NCBI GenBank assembly: GCA_021157665.1
Contig: JAGGWE010000202.1
Location: 1-15,139 of the forward strand
Direction: 5' to 3'
DNA length: 15,139 bases
DNA from: Sulfurimonas sp.
GTDB taxonomy: Bacteria > Campylobacterota > Campylobacteria > Campylobacterales > Sulfurimonadaceae
This document shows, one piece after another, positions 1-7,091 of this stretch. Position 1 is the stretch's first letter, and each line of letters begins with the position of its first letter. The notes below the pieces were generated by a model. It ran no database searches and was not told the DNA's origin. It was given only the letters and a program-made list of their open reading frames with translations. The translations under genes and the position numbers were made by a program.

Positions 1-959
1 ATATAAGAATTGCAAAAGAGTTAAAAAGTATTAATGAACATATTTTATCTCTTGGTTTAAAAATATTTATTGTTTTAATTGTTTTTTTTATAGTGATATT
101 TATAATTACACTAAAAATAAGTAAAAGTATACAAAAAGAGAGAGAAAAAATAGTTATCTTTTTAACTAGACTTACTAAAAAAAGAAAACCAACTTATATA
201 AGTTCTGATTTATCAAAAGAGTTTTTCCTAATCACAAAATTACTTACAAAAATTTCTCAAATTTTGATTAAAAAAGAGAAGCAAAAGTTGAAATATACAG
301 CAAAATTACAAGCATCTAATCAACAAAAAGATGACATTATCTCTGCTATTTCGCATGAATTTAAAAATCCTATTGCAGTGATAAATGGATACTCTCAAAC
401 TCTGTTAGATGATGATAATCTAAACCCAAATATTCGTAAAAAATTTCTTACAAAAATCTATAAAAATGGTATTAAATTAAGTGATTTGATTGATACTCTT
501 AGATTATCTATAAAACTAGATAATGGCAAACAGCAGATAAATTTTATAACTATTAATCTATATGAACTTATTGTTGATACGATTGAAAATATACAGATTA
601 ATTATCCAAAAAGAAACATCATAATAAAAGGTGATGAAAATTTAACTATAAAAGCTGATGCTTCATTATTTAGTGTAGTAATTAGTAATTTAATTGAAAA
701 TGCTTATAAATATTCTGAAGATGAGATTACTATATCTTTTGATACGAGTCGCATAGATATTATAGATACGGGAATAGGGATTTCAAAAAAGAATTTAGAG
801 AATATTACAAATAAATTTTACAGAGTTCATGAAAATAGTTGGAATAACTCTTTAGGGCTTGGATTATTTATAGTTGGGAATATAGTAAACCTTCATAACT
901 TTTCTCTAATCATAGAGAGTCAAGAAAATGAAGGTTCAACCTTTAGTATAAAATTTTAG
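1..959 (+). CDS. Sensor histidine kinase, 3' part (5' end outside window)
   Basis: The reading frame is open from base 3 with no stop upstream, so the gene begins outside the window. The GTG at 93 lies inside a membrane helix and is not the start. A hydrophobic segment at about 63-113 is the last transmembrane helix before the cytoplasm. A charged HAMP/coiled-coil-like linker follows (about 114-320). The dimerisation and phosphoacceptor H-box is SAISHEFKNP, with the phosphorylated His at codon 354-356. The ATPase domain has an N-box (SNLIENAYKYS, about 681-719), G1 (DTGIGIS), an F-box (NKFYRV) and G2 (SLGLGLFI). All catalytic landmarks are present, so it should be an active kinase. Its response regulator is probably upstream, out of view. 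The stimulus is unknown because the sensor domain is missing. It ends 12 bp from the converging polyphosphate kinase gene, with no terminator visible between them. Confidence 0.93.
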   Translation, partial: IRIAKELKSINEHILSLGLKIFIVLIVFFIVIFIITLKISKSIQKEREKIVIFLTRLTKKRKPTYISSDLSKEFFLITKLLTKISQILIKKEKQKLKYTAKLQASNQQKDDIISAISHEFKNPIAVINGYSQTLLDDDNLNPNIRKKFLTKIYKNGIKLSDLIDTLRLSIKLDNGKQQINFITINLYELIVDTIENIQINYPKRNIIIKGDENLTIKADASLFSVVISNLIENAYKYSEDEITISFDTSRIDIIDTGIGISKKNLENITNKFYRVHENSWNNSLGLGLFIVGNIVNLHNFSLIIESQENEGSTFSIKF

Positions 960-971
960 AAGTTTTAATCA

Positions 972-1811
972 CTATTTTTTTAGAGAAAATTTAAACATTT
1001 TTTCCATAGCAATCGCTTCATCTCTACCATAAACTATAATATCTTTATCAACAACTATTTTATTTTTATTTACTTTTCCTTCGTAATCAACAAAATTTAA
1101 AATATGTTTTATAGCATTAATTCTAGCTTTTTTCTTGTTATCACTTTTAACAATAGTCCATGGAGCAGATTCAGTATGAGTTGCACTTAGCATCATAAAT
1201 TTAGCTAATGAATACTCATTCCATAATCTTTGAGACTCTTTATCTACTGGAGATAATTTGTACTGTTTTAGAGGATCTGTTTCTCTTGCCTTAAATCTTC
1301 TTGCTTGTTCATCTTTAGAAACAGAAAAATAAAATTTAAAAATCTGTATCCCCTCATCAACTATCATCTTTTCAAATTCAGGTGCATCTTTTAAAAATTT
1401 ATGATGTTCTCTTTCACTACAAAATCCCATAACTGGTTCAACCATAGAACGGTTATACCAACTTCTATCAAACAATACCATTTCACCAGCAGCAGGAAGA
1501 TGTTTTACATATCTTTGAAAATACCATTGTGAACTTTCAATCTCACTCGGCTTTTCAAGGGCTACAACTCTTGCACCCCTTGGATTTAAGTGTTCAGTGA
1601 TTCTTTTAATAGTACCACCTTTACCCGCGGCATCACGACCTTCAAAAATCATTAAAATTTTAAGACCTTTATCTTTTACATAGTTTTGAAATTTAAGAAG
1701 TTCCACTTGTAATTCAGACAACTCTTTTTCGTATGCTAGTTTCTCTTTTCTAACCCAAATTTGAACTTTTTCATTTTTGTTTTTTACTTTTACTTTTTCA
1801 TTTTTTGCCAT
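972..1811 (-). CDS. ppk2: Polyphosphate kinase 2 family protein (copy A)
   Basis: A 279-residue cytoplasmic PPK2-family phosphotransferase, which moves phosphate between inorganic polyphosphate and nucleotides. It has the P-loop GRDAAGKGGT (residues 58-67), the Walker B-like LFDRSWYNR (113-121) and an arginine-rich lid around RRFKARETDP (171-180), all hallmarks of the family. Length and single-domain layout match the short class that mainly uses polyphosphate to charge nucleoside diphosphates. The preferred nucleotide and direction cannot be read from the sequence. The N-terminus (about 1-25) is Lys/Glu-rich. The start is supported by AAGGA a few bases upstream. It lies 21 bp downstream of a second PPK2 gene in the same direction, so the two are probably co-transcribed. 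The pair shares the core motifs but differs at both ends, which suggests an old duplication rather than a recent one. Confidence 0.93.
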   Translation of the reverse strand: MAKNEKVKVKNKNEKVQIWVRKEKLAYEKELSELQVELLKFQNYVKDKGLKILMIFEGRDAAGKGGTIKRITEHLNPRGARVVALEKPSEIESSQWYFQRYVKHLPAAGEMVLFDRSWYNRSMVEPVMGFCSEREHHKFLKDAPEFEKMIVDEGIQIFKFYFSVSKDEQARRFKARETDPLKQYKLSPVDKESQRLWNEYSLAKFMMLSATHTESAPWTIVKSDNKKKARINAIKHILNFVDYEGKVNKNKIVVDKDIIVYGRDEAIAMEKMFKFSLKK

Positions 1812-1832
1812 TATTTTTCCTTAAATTATTTA

Positions 1833-2729
1833 TTAACCTATAAATTTACCAAGACTAGATACCTGTGCATCCATAATCTCTATCTCTCTTGCCCCTGATA
1901 TAACGATTTCAGGATCTAATGCATAGTTTAGAACTTCCTCTCTTGAATTATAATCTACAGAGTTTAAAATAACTTTTATAGCTTCCATTCTAGCTTTTTG
2001 TTTATCTCCAGATCTAATTACAGTCCATGGAGCACGATGTGAATGAGTATGCTTAATCATGTTGTATTTTGTAGTTGTAAACTCATCCCATTTTTCTTGT
2101 GCTTGCATATCGATTTCACTAAGTTTCCATTGTCTAAGGGGATCAGTTTTTCTTCTCTCAAAGCGTCTAGCTTGTTCATCTTTACTTACACTAAAATACA
2201 ATTTAACAAGAATTATACCTTGACGAGTAAGATCATTTTCAAACCCTTTTACACCGTTCATAAAGTCTTCATATTCTCTTTTTGTACAAAAACCAAAAAC
2301 TTGCTCAACCATCGCTCGGTTGTACCAACTTCTATCAAAAAGAACTATCTCTCCAGCTTTTGGAAAATGTTGAACATATTTTTGATAAAACCATTGAGTT
2401 TTTTGCTCTTCTGTAGGTTTACCAAGAGCAACAATACGATAATGCTTTTCATCCATATATCTTGTAACTCTTCTAATAGTTCCACCTTTTCCAGCAGCAT
2501 CACGCCCCTCAAAAAGTATTATCATTTTTTGTTCTGTATCTTCTAAATGTTTTTGAAGTTTTATAAGTTCAGCCTGATATGGCTTTAGTTTTTGCTCATA
2601 ATCTCTTTTTTGTTTTGCTTTACTTAAAGATCTTTTTTTAGATTTTGACTCTTTAAAAGTTTCTATTAAATCTTCTAAAGAGACTACATTACCATCTATT
2701 TCAAATGAATCTTGATTATTATTTGTCAT
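1833..2729 (-). CDS. ppk2: Polyphosphate kinase 2 family protein (copy B)
   Basis: A 298-residue second PPK2-family enzyme, first gene of a two-gene operon with copy A. The P-loop GRDAAGKGGT is at 76-85, FDRSWYNR at 131-138 and the lid RRFERRKTDP at 188-197. Relative to copy A it has a longer N-terminal region (about 1-45) with an acidic stretch and then a basic Ser/Lys-rich stretch. I chose the ATG at 2729. A GTG codon at 2738 is in frame, but it lies inside the AAGGTGG Shine-Dalgarno sequence (2735-2741), which is well placed for the ATG. Two paralogues side by side may divide labour between adenine and guanine nucleotides or between synthesis and use of polyphosphate. That is inference only. 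Confidence 0.93.
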   Translation of the reverse strand: MTNNNQDSFEIDGNVVSLEDLIETFKESKSKKRSLSKAKQKRDYEQKLKPYQAELIKLQKHLEDTEQKMIILFEGRDAAGKGGTIRRVTRYMDEKHYRIVALGKPTEEQKTQWFYQKYVQHFPKAGEIVLFDRSWYNRAMVEQVFGFCTKREYEDFMNGVKGFENDLTRQGIILVKLYFSVSKDEQARRFERRKTDPLRQWKLSEIDMQAQEKWDEFTTTKYNMIKHTHSHRAPWTVIRSGDKQKARMEAIKVILNSVDYNSREEVLNYALDPEIVISGAREIEIMDAQVSSLGKFIG

Positions 2730-2762
2730 ATGCACCACCTTGTTTTTTTTATATCTTAACCT

Positions 2763-2768
2763 AGTATA
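2763..2768 (-). promoter_or_regulatory. Candidate -10 box for the ppk2 operon
   Basis: On the minus strand this reads TATACT, within GAGTATACTAGG, and would place the mRNA start about 27 bases before the copy B ATG. No good -35 box is present at 16-18 bp, as is usual for Campylobacterota housekeeping promoters. A second TATACT lies further upstream in the same gap, so the choice is tentative. The rest of the gap (2770-2919) is A/T-rich with no gene that I can support. Confidence 0.35.
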
Positions 2769-2919
2769 CTCCTAATTGTCTTATTATTATCTTCAAAAAT
2801 ATGATTGTTTTTAAATGAGTATAAAGTGAAATATTTTTATATTAATTTGTTACATTTTATAGAGGAAAATTTGTTTTAAATATTAAAAAGTGAAGGAGAA
2901 ATATTATAATTCATGGTTT

Positions 2920-2947
2920 ATTTCAGGGATATTTTCATCCCTGAAAT
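2920..2947 (-). terminator. Hairpin downstream of the histone-like gene
   Basis: A perfect 11-bp inverted repeat: ATTTCAGGGAT at 2920-2930 and its complement at 2937-2947, around a 6-base loop ATTTTC. It lies 19 bp past the stop of the lysine-rich gene. No run of U follows on either strand, so it may be a Rho-assisted terminator or an mRNA 3'-end stabiliser rather than a classical intrinsic terminator. A weaker A/T-only hairpin (2953-2975) overlaps the stop codon of the same gene. Confidence 0.5.
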
Positions 2948-2966
2948 TATGTAAAAAGTATGCTTA

Positions 2967-3158
2967 CTACTTTTTTTTCTTTGCAGATTTTTTAGCAGTT
3001 TTCTTTTTTACCACTTTTTTAGCAGCTTTTTTCTTAGCAACTTTCTTTTTTTCTACTTTTTTTGCTGCTTTTTTCTTAGCTACTTTCTTAGCAGCTTTTT
3101 TCTTTTGAATTTTTTTAGCTACTTTCTTAGCTTCTTTTTTCTTTAAATCTTTTGCCAT
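2967..3158 (-). CDS. Histone H1-like lysine/alanine-rich small protein
   Basis: A 63-residue protein with 35 lysines and 13 alanines, built from imperfect KKAAKKV-type repeats (seen around residues 20-26, 29-35 and 43-49). It has no globular domain, signal peptide or membrane segment. The composition is that of the C-terminal tail of eukaryotic histone H1 and of bacterial H1-like proteins, which bind DNA or RNA electrostatically. A nucleoid-binding role is the natural inference but is unproven. The start is well supported by a consensus AAGGAG 8 bases before the ATG, and a TTGACA-17 bp-TAGAAT promoter lies upstream. The strong promoter and ribosome site argue for a real, abundant protein. The mirrored ORF on the other strand is a by-product of its repetitive purine-rich codons. 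Repeats of this kind are prone to length change between strains. Confidence 0.85.
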   Translation of the reverse strand: MAKDLKKKEAKKVAKKIQKKKAAKKVAKKKAAKKVEKKKVAKKKAAKKVVKKKTAKKSAKKKK

Positions 3159-3220
3159 TGGTGGCTCCTTAAATTATATTTTCAGTACTATTTAATTGTA
3201 AATAGTAATAAATTATAGGT

Positions 3221-3249
3221 ATTCTACATTTTTTATGGAACATTGTCAA
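3221..3249 (-). promoter_or_regulatory. Sigma-70-type promoter of the histone-like gene
   Basis: On the minus strand, TTGACA (3249-3244) is a perfect -35 box. It is followed after 17 bp by TAGAAT (3226-3221), a near-consensus -10. A further TATAAT (3217-3212) lies just downstream as an alternative -10. The -35 box overlaps that of the divergent promoter for the helix-turn-helix gene. Confidence 0.6.
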
Positions 3250-3273
3250 TAAAATATAGATATATGCTATAAT
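3243..3273 (+). promoter_or_regulatory. Promoter of the small helix-turn-helix gene
   Basis: An extended -10 TGCTATAAT (3265-3273) is preceded by TTGTCA (3243-3248), a one-mismatch -35 at a rather long 19-bp spacing. The start would be near 3280, giving a leader of about 24 bases with AAGG (3294-3297) before the ATG. The -35 lies inside ATTGTCAAT (3242-3250), shared with the divergent promoter. Confidence 0.6.
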
Positions 3274-3303
3274 TTTTATATAAAATAATTTTTAAGGTAA
3301 ATA

Positions 3304-3579
3304 ATGACATTTATAGATTTTAAAAAAACACTACTTGATGCAGAGATAAGCTTACCAAAATTTAGCAAGTTAATTAAAGTTAGTGAAAAGAATATTCAAG
3401 GTTATAAAAAAAAAGCTGAAGTACCGAACACTATAGCTGTTATAGCAACTTGTTTTGCAACAATGAAAAAAGAAAACTTAGATTATAATGAAATCGTAAG
3501 TACCTTAAATCTACAAGCTAAAACCAAAAAAGGTGCAGGATTTGCAAAAATCAATAAAAAAAATCTAATTACTTCGTAG
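3304..3579 (+). CDS. Small helix-turn-helix (Cro/C1-like) DNA-binding protein
   Basis: A 91-residue cytoplasmic protein. Residues about 16-45 (LPKFSKLIKVSEKNIQGYKK and onward) have the spacing of a Cro/C1-type helix-turn-helix: FSKLIKVSEK-type first helix and turn, then a recognition helix ending at YKKKAEVP. The tail (about 72-91) is rich in Lys, Gly and Asn and is probably disordered. There is no ligand-binding or dimerisation domain large enough to name. It is transcribed divergently from the histone-like gene and shares its promoter region, so autoregulation and control of that neighbour are plausible but inferred. The ATG has AAGG seven bases upstream. The family is recognised only at fold level and no specific target is known to me. 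A small TTACT-TCGT-AGTAA hairpin (3569-3582) spans the stop codon and may be a weak terminator. The 212 bp that follow, up to glnA, hold only the glnA promoter as far as I can see. Confidence 0.75.
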   Translation: MTFIDFKKTLLDAEISLPKFSKLIKVSEKNIQGYKKKAEVPNTIAVIATCFATMKKENLDYNEIVSTLNLQAKTKKGAGFAKINKKNLITS

Positions 3580-3756
3580 TAAGCTTTCAATATTAATTCT
3601 TTCAACTAATAAAAAAACACCAAAAACTACAAAATATTTTAGTAATAACTTGTATGTTAATCTACAAAGAGTTAGCTAAAGATAACTATACGAAACAACA
3701 TCTATAAATGCTTAATTTTTAATCAGTTTTTTTTACTCTATTAAATTTAAATCAGA

Positions 3757-3762
3757 TATACT
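3757..3762 (+). promoter_or_regulatory. Candidate -10 box for glnA
   Basis: TATACT, preceded by a T-rich stretch (about 3727-3735) typical of Campylobacterota promoters, with no convincing -35. I see no sigma-54 element (GG and GC dinucleotides at the proper spacing), so nitrogen control through sigma-54 is not supported here. The ribosome site AGGAG (3781-3785) lies seven bases before the glnA ATG. Confidence 0.45.
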
Positions 3763-3791
3763 AGAAGCAGATTAAAATTCAGGAGAAATAT

Positions 3792-5222
3792 ATGGGTAAA
3801 TTTGTTAATAACACGGAAGAGTTTTTTAAATTTTGTGAAGAAAATGATGTTCAATTTGTAGATTTTAGATTTACAGATATTAAAGGTGCGTGGCACCATA
3901 TCAGTTATAGAATGAGTGCTGTTACTGCTGGTCAACTTGACAATGGTTTACCATTTGATGGTTCTTCTATCGAAGCATGGCAACCGATTAACGAGTCTGA
4001 TATGCTTTTAACTCCTGATGTAGGTTCTACTTTCTTAGATCCATTTACTGCTGATCCAACTGTAATTATGTTTTGTGATGTTTATGACATCTACAAAAAT
4101 CAAGCGTATGAAAGATGTCCTCGTTCAATCGCTAAAAAAGCCGTAGAACATGCAACTGAAATTGGTATTGCAGATACTGCTTACTTTGGTCCTGAAAATG
4201 AATTTTTTATGTTTGATTCTGTAACTTTTGTTGATAACATCAATGAAGCAGGTTACAAAGTTGATACTGAAGAGGGTGAGTGGAACTCAAACAACCCATA
4301 CCCAGAGATGTATAACACTGGACACCGTCCAGGGACTAAGGGTGGTTACTTCCCAGTTGCACCAACAGATTCTGCTGTAGATATTCGTGCTGAAATGATG
4401 CAAGTTCTTGAGCAGGTTGGTCTTGAAGTTATTCTTGGTCACCACGAAGTTGCACAAGCTCAACATGAGATTGGAATTGTATATTCTGATATCATCGGTG
4501 CTGCTGATAATGTTCAAAAATACAAATATGTTATCAAAATGATTGCTCACCTTAATGGTAAAACTGCAACATTTATGCCAAAACCAATGTTTGGTGATAA
4601 TGGTAATGGTATGCATGTTCACCAATCTTTATGGAAAGATGGTAAAAACCTTTTCTATAAAGAGGGTGGATATGGTAACCTTTCTGAGATGGCTCTTAAC
4701 TATGCTGGTGGTATCTTTAAACATGCTCCTGCAGTTTCAGCATTTACTAATCCTGTAACTAACTCATACAAGCGTTTATTACCAGGTTTTGAAGCACCAA
4801 GTATCTTAACTTACTCTGCTAAAAACCGTTCTGCTGCTTGTCGTATCCCTTATGGTGCTGGCGAAGGTGCAACTAGACTTGAGATGAGATTCCCAGATTC
4901 TGCTGCTTGTCCTTACTTAGCATTTGCTGTAATGATGATGGCTGGACTTGATGGTATCAAAAATGCCGAGGTTCCTGTTGGTCCAATGGATGAAGATTTG
5001 TATGAGCTTTCTCTTGATGAGATTCGTGAAAAAGGTATTCCTCAAATGCCACATACTCTTCGTGAAGCACTTGAAGGTCTTATTGGTGATCATGATTTCC
5101 TTAAGCCTGTATTTACACAAGAGTTTATTGATGCTTATCAACATTACCGCTTTGAGCGTTGTGTATGGCCAGATGAAGGTCGTCCAACTGCTTACGAGTA
5201 TAAAACTACTTATCAGTGTTAA
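3792..5222 (+). CDS. glnA: Glutamine synthetase type I
   Basis: A 476-residue GSI enzyme that makes glutamine from glutamate, ammonia and ATP, the entry point for ammonium nitrogen. Landmarks in order: the beta-grasp domain with FDGSS (55-59) carrying the ammonia-site Asp, PENEFF (134-139) with metal-binding Glu residues, the HHEVA region (217-221), GNGMHVHQS (271-279), NSYKRLLPGFEAP (324-336) with the flap Glu, and RIPYG (351-355). Length matches the dodecameric bacterial enzyme. The position of the adenylylation tyrosine has Tyr404, but in the context DLYELSLDE rather than the enterobacterial NLYDLP, so control by adenylylation is uncertain. Codon choice is noticeably richer in C-ending codons than in neighbouring genes, as expected for high expression. 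It stands alone with its own promoter and terminator. Confidence 0.98.
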   Translation: MGKFVNNTEEFFKFCEENDVQFVDFRFTDIKGAWHHISYRMSAVTAGQLDNGLPFDGSSIEAWQPINESDMLLTPDVGSTFLDPFTADPTVIMFCDVYDIYKNQAYERCPRSIAKKAVEHATEIGIADTAYFGPENEFFMFDSVTFVDNINEAGYKVDTEEGEWNSNNPYPEMYNTGHRPGTKGGYFPVAPTDSAVDIRAEMMQVLEQVGLEVILGHHEVAQAQHEIGIVYSDIIGAADNVQKYKYVIKMIAHLNGKTATFMPKPMFGDNGNGMHVHQSLWKDGKNLFYKEGGYGNLSEMALNYAGGIFKHAPAVSAFTNPVTNSYKRLLPGFEAPSILTYSAKNRSAACRIPYGAGEGATRLEMRFPDSAACPYLAFAVMMMAGLDGIKNAEVPVGPMDEDLYELSLDEIREKGIPQMPHTLREALEGLIGDHDFLKPVFTQEFIDAYQHYRFERCVWPDEGRPTAYEYKTTYQC

Positions 5223-5237
5223 TCTAAACACTACTTT

Positions 5238-5260
5238 TATTCCCACATACCGTGGGAATA
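5238..5260 (+). terminator. Terminator of glnA
   Basis: A 9-bp stem (TATTCCCAC at 5238-5246 with its complement at 5252-5260) around the 5-base loop ATACC, followed by TATTTT. It begins 16 bp past the glnA stop and is the best intrinsic terminator shape in the left half of the window. Confidence 0.75.
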
Positions 5261-5345
5261 TATTTTCCATATGAGTACTTTATTTACAATAACTTTACAA
5301 GAATCAACTATATAACTTTATCTACTATCTCTCTAATCATAAATT

Positions 5346-5354
5346 TGCTATAAT
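5346..5354 (+). promoter_or_regulatory. Extended -10 promoter of leuA
   Basis: TGCTATAAT is a consensus extended -10 with no recognisable -35. Transcription from about 5361 would give a leader of roughly 72 bases. The leader contains a small hairpin AAGTC-GTAG-GACTT (5372-5385). I see no leader peptide followed by an attenuator and no recognisable riboswitch. Confidence 0.6.
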
Positions 5355-5432
5355 TCCAAACTTAATAACAAAAGTCGTAGGACTTCATGTAAGAGTGTGT
5401 TATTAAAAATTTCAAGTTTAAAAGGATTCCTT

Positions 5433-7091
5433 ATGAATCATGTACAAGAGGGTAAATACAAACCCTATCCACAAATAGATTTACCAAATCGCCAATGGCC
5501 AAACAATACAATCACAAAAGCTCCAAAATGGTGTAGTGTTGATTTGCGAGATGGTAATCAGGCACTAATCAACCCTATGAATATGAATAAAAAACTTGAA
5601 CTTTTTGCACTCTTACTAAAACTTGGATTTAAAGAGATAGAAGTTGGCTTTCCATCAGCTTCAAAAGTAGAATTTGATTTTTTACGCCGTTTAGTTGATG
5701 ATAACCTAATCCCTGATGATGTAACTGTTCAGGTTTTAGTTCAAGCCAAAGAACATCTAATCGCTAGAAGTTTTGAGGCACTTAAAGGTGTTAAAAAAGC
5801 TACTGTTCATCTTTATAATTCAACCTCTGTTGCACAAAGAAAAATAGTATTTGCTAAAAGTGAAGATGAGATTATTGCTCTTGCTTTAGAGGGTGTTGAA
5901 TTAGTTAAAAAATATGAAAAAAATCATGATGGAAAAATTTTCTTAGAGTATTCACCTGAAAGTTTTACGGGAACTGAATTAGAATTTTCTGCTCGTATTT
6001 GTAATGCTGTAACTTCATCTTGGGGTATAAGTGAGAAAAGAAAAGTTATCATTAATCTACCAGCAACTGTTGAGATGGCTACACCAAATATTTATGCCGA
6101 TCAAATAGAATGGATGTCAAGACATTTAGATAACCGTGAAAATGTAATTATCTCTACACACACTCATAATGATAGAGGAACTTCAATAGCTGCTACTGAA
6201 TTAGCACTACTTGCATCAGCAGATAGAGTTGAGGGTACACTTTTAAGTAATGGTGAGAGAACTGGTAATGTTGATATTATTACCTTAGCTTTAAATATGA
6301 CAACTCAAGGAGTTGATTCTGAACTAAATTTTTCAGATATAAATGAAGTTTTAGATGTTGTTGAAAGATGTACAGAGATGATTACACATGCCAGACATCC
6401 ATATGTTGGGGAATTAGTTTATACTGCATTTTCAGGTTCACACCAAGATGCTATAAATAAAGGTTTAGCATATCAAAAAGCAAGGGAAGATAATTTTTGG
6501 GAAGTTCCATACCTACCAATAGATCCCCAAGATGTTGGACGAACATATGAATCTATCATTCGTATTAATTCTCAATCAGGAAAAGGTGGTATAGCTTATA
6601 TTTTAGAAAAAAATTATGGTTATCAACTTCCAAAAGCTATGCAACCAGAGATTGGAAAAATAGTTCAAGCAGTTACAGATGAAAAAGGTAGAGAACTTAG
6701 TGCTGATGAGATTTTAGAAATTTTTAAAAACACTTACTTTAAAGTTAGTGAGAATATCTCTTTAATAGACTTTACCCATTCTTCAAATGCTAAAACTTCC
6801 ACATGCCAACTAACTTATACTTATAATGGCAAAAAGATAATCTCTAACGGGGAAGGCAATGGTCCCATAGACGCTTGTAAAAATGCCCTAATGAAAAACT
6901 ATAAAAATGAGTTTATTTTAAATTCATATTCAGAACATTCATGTGGAGACAAGAGTTCAGCAAAAGCTGTTGCTTATATAGAGATAGAAAATAAAGACAT
7001 TCTGTCATGCTTTGGTGTTGGTGCAGATAATGATATAGCTACAGCATCAGTAAAAGCTCTTTTTTCAGCACTAAACAGAGCCTTTAACTAA
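5433..7091 (+). CDS. leuA: 2-isopropylmalate synthase
   Basis: A 552-residue enzyme for the first committed step of leucine synthesis, condensing 2-ketoisovalerate with acetyl-CoA. The TIM-barrel catalytic domain shows DLRDGNQ (37-43), with the metal-binding Asp and catalytic Arg, and the metal-ligand motif THTHND (242-247). LLSNGERTGN (270-279) is also diagnostic of the family. The C-terminal region (about 435-552), with GNGPIDA (475-481) and ADNDIATASVKAL (531-543), is the leucine-sensing regulatory domain. Length and motifs fit the longer, yeast/actinobacterial-type LeuA rather than the enterobacterial form. I chose the ATG at 5433 with AAGGA just upstream. The frame stays open back to a GTG at 5397, but that codon has no usable ribosome site. 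The stop overlaps that of the converging membrane-protein gene by four bases. Confidence 0.97.
   Translation: MNHVQEGKYKPYPQIDLPNRQWPNNTITKAPKWCSVDLRDGNQALINPMNMNKKLELFALLLKLGFKEIEVGFPSASKVEFDFLRRLVDDNLIPDDVTVQVLVQAKEHLIARSFEALKGVKKATVHLYNSTSVAQRKIVFAKSEDEIIALALEGVELVKKYEKNHDGKIFLEYSPESFTGTELEFSARICNAVTSSWGISEKRKVIINLPATVEMATPNIYADQIEWMSRHLDNRENVIISTHTHNDRGTSIAATELALLASADRVEGTLLSNGERTGNVDIITLALNMTTQGVDSELNFSDINEVLDVVERCTEMITHARHPYVGELVYTAFSGSHQDAINKGLAYQKAREDNFWEVPYLPIDPQDVGRTYESIIRINSQSGKGGIAYILEKNYGYQLPKAMQPEIGKIVQAVTDEKGRELSADEILEIFKNTYFKVSENISLIDFTHSSNAKTSTCQLTYTYNGKKIISNGEGNGPIDACKNALMKNYKNEFILNSYSEHSCGDKSSAKAVAYIEIENKDILSCFGVGADNDIATASVKALFSALNRAFN

Noticed and set aside
93..95. GTG as start of the histidine kinase
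   Set aside because: The frame is open to the window edge and the codon falls in the middle of a transmembrane helix, so the gene is simply cut by the window.
2043..2546. 167-residue plus-strand open frame opposite ppk2 copy B
   Set aside because: It is the antisense shadow of a conserved kinase gene, with no family resemblance or ribosome site.
1833..2738. Longer PPK2 copy B beginning at the GTG at 2738
   Set aside because: The GTG is part of the AAGGTGG ribosome-binding sequence itself; the ATG nine bases on is correctly spaced.
2905..2952. TATAAT followed by a 13-codon ORF (ATG at 2913) that contains the hairpin, as a possible small transcript
   Set aside because: No -35, poor spacing of the AGGAG to the ATG, and the hairpin is better explained as the 3' end of the H1-like transcript.
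2890..3108. 72-residue Phe/Ala-rich open frame on the plus strand
   Set aside because: It is the complement of the lysine/alanine repeats of the H1-like gene; the minus frame has the good promoter and ribosome site.
2967..3158. CRISPR-like or tandem-repeat non-coding array
   Set aside because: The repeats are short, imperfect and in frame with lysine/alanine codons, with no spacer structure.
4287..5274. Several overlapping open frames on both strands within glnA
   Set aside because: All are alternative-frame shadows of the highly conserved glutamine synthetase reading frame.
5397..5432. Twelve-residue, leucine-containing N-terminal extension or leader peptide of leuA from a GTG
   Set aside because: No stop separates it from leuA, so it cannot act as a classical attenuator peptide, and its GTG has no spaced ribosome site; the ATG at 5433 has one.
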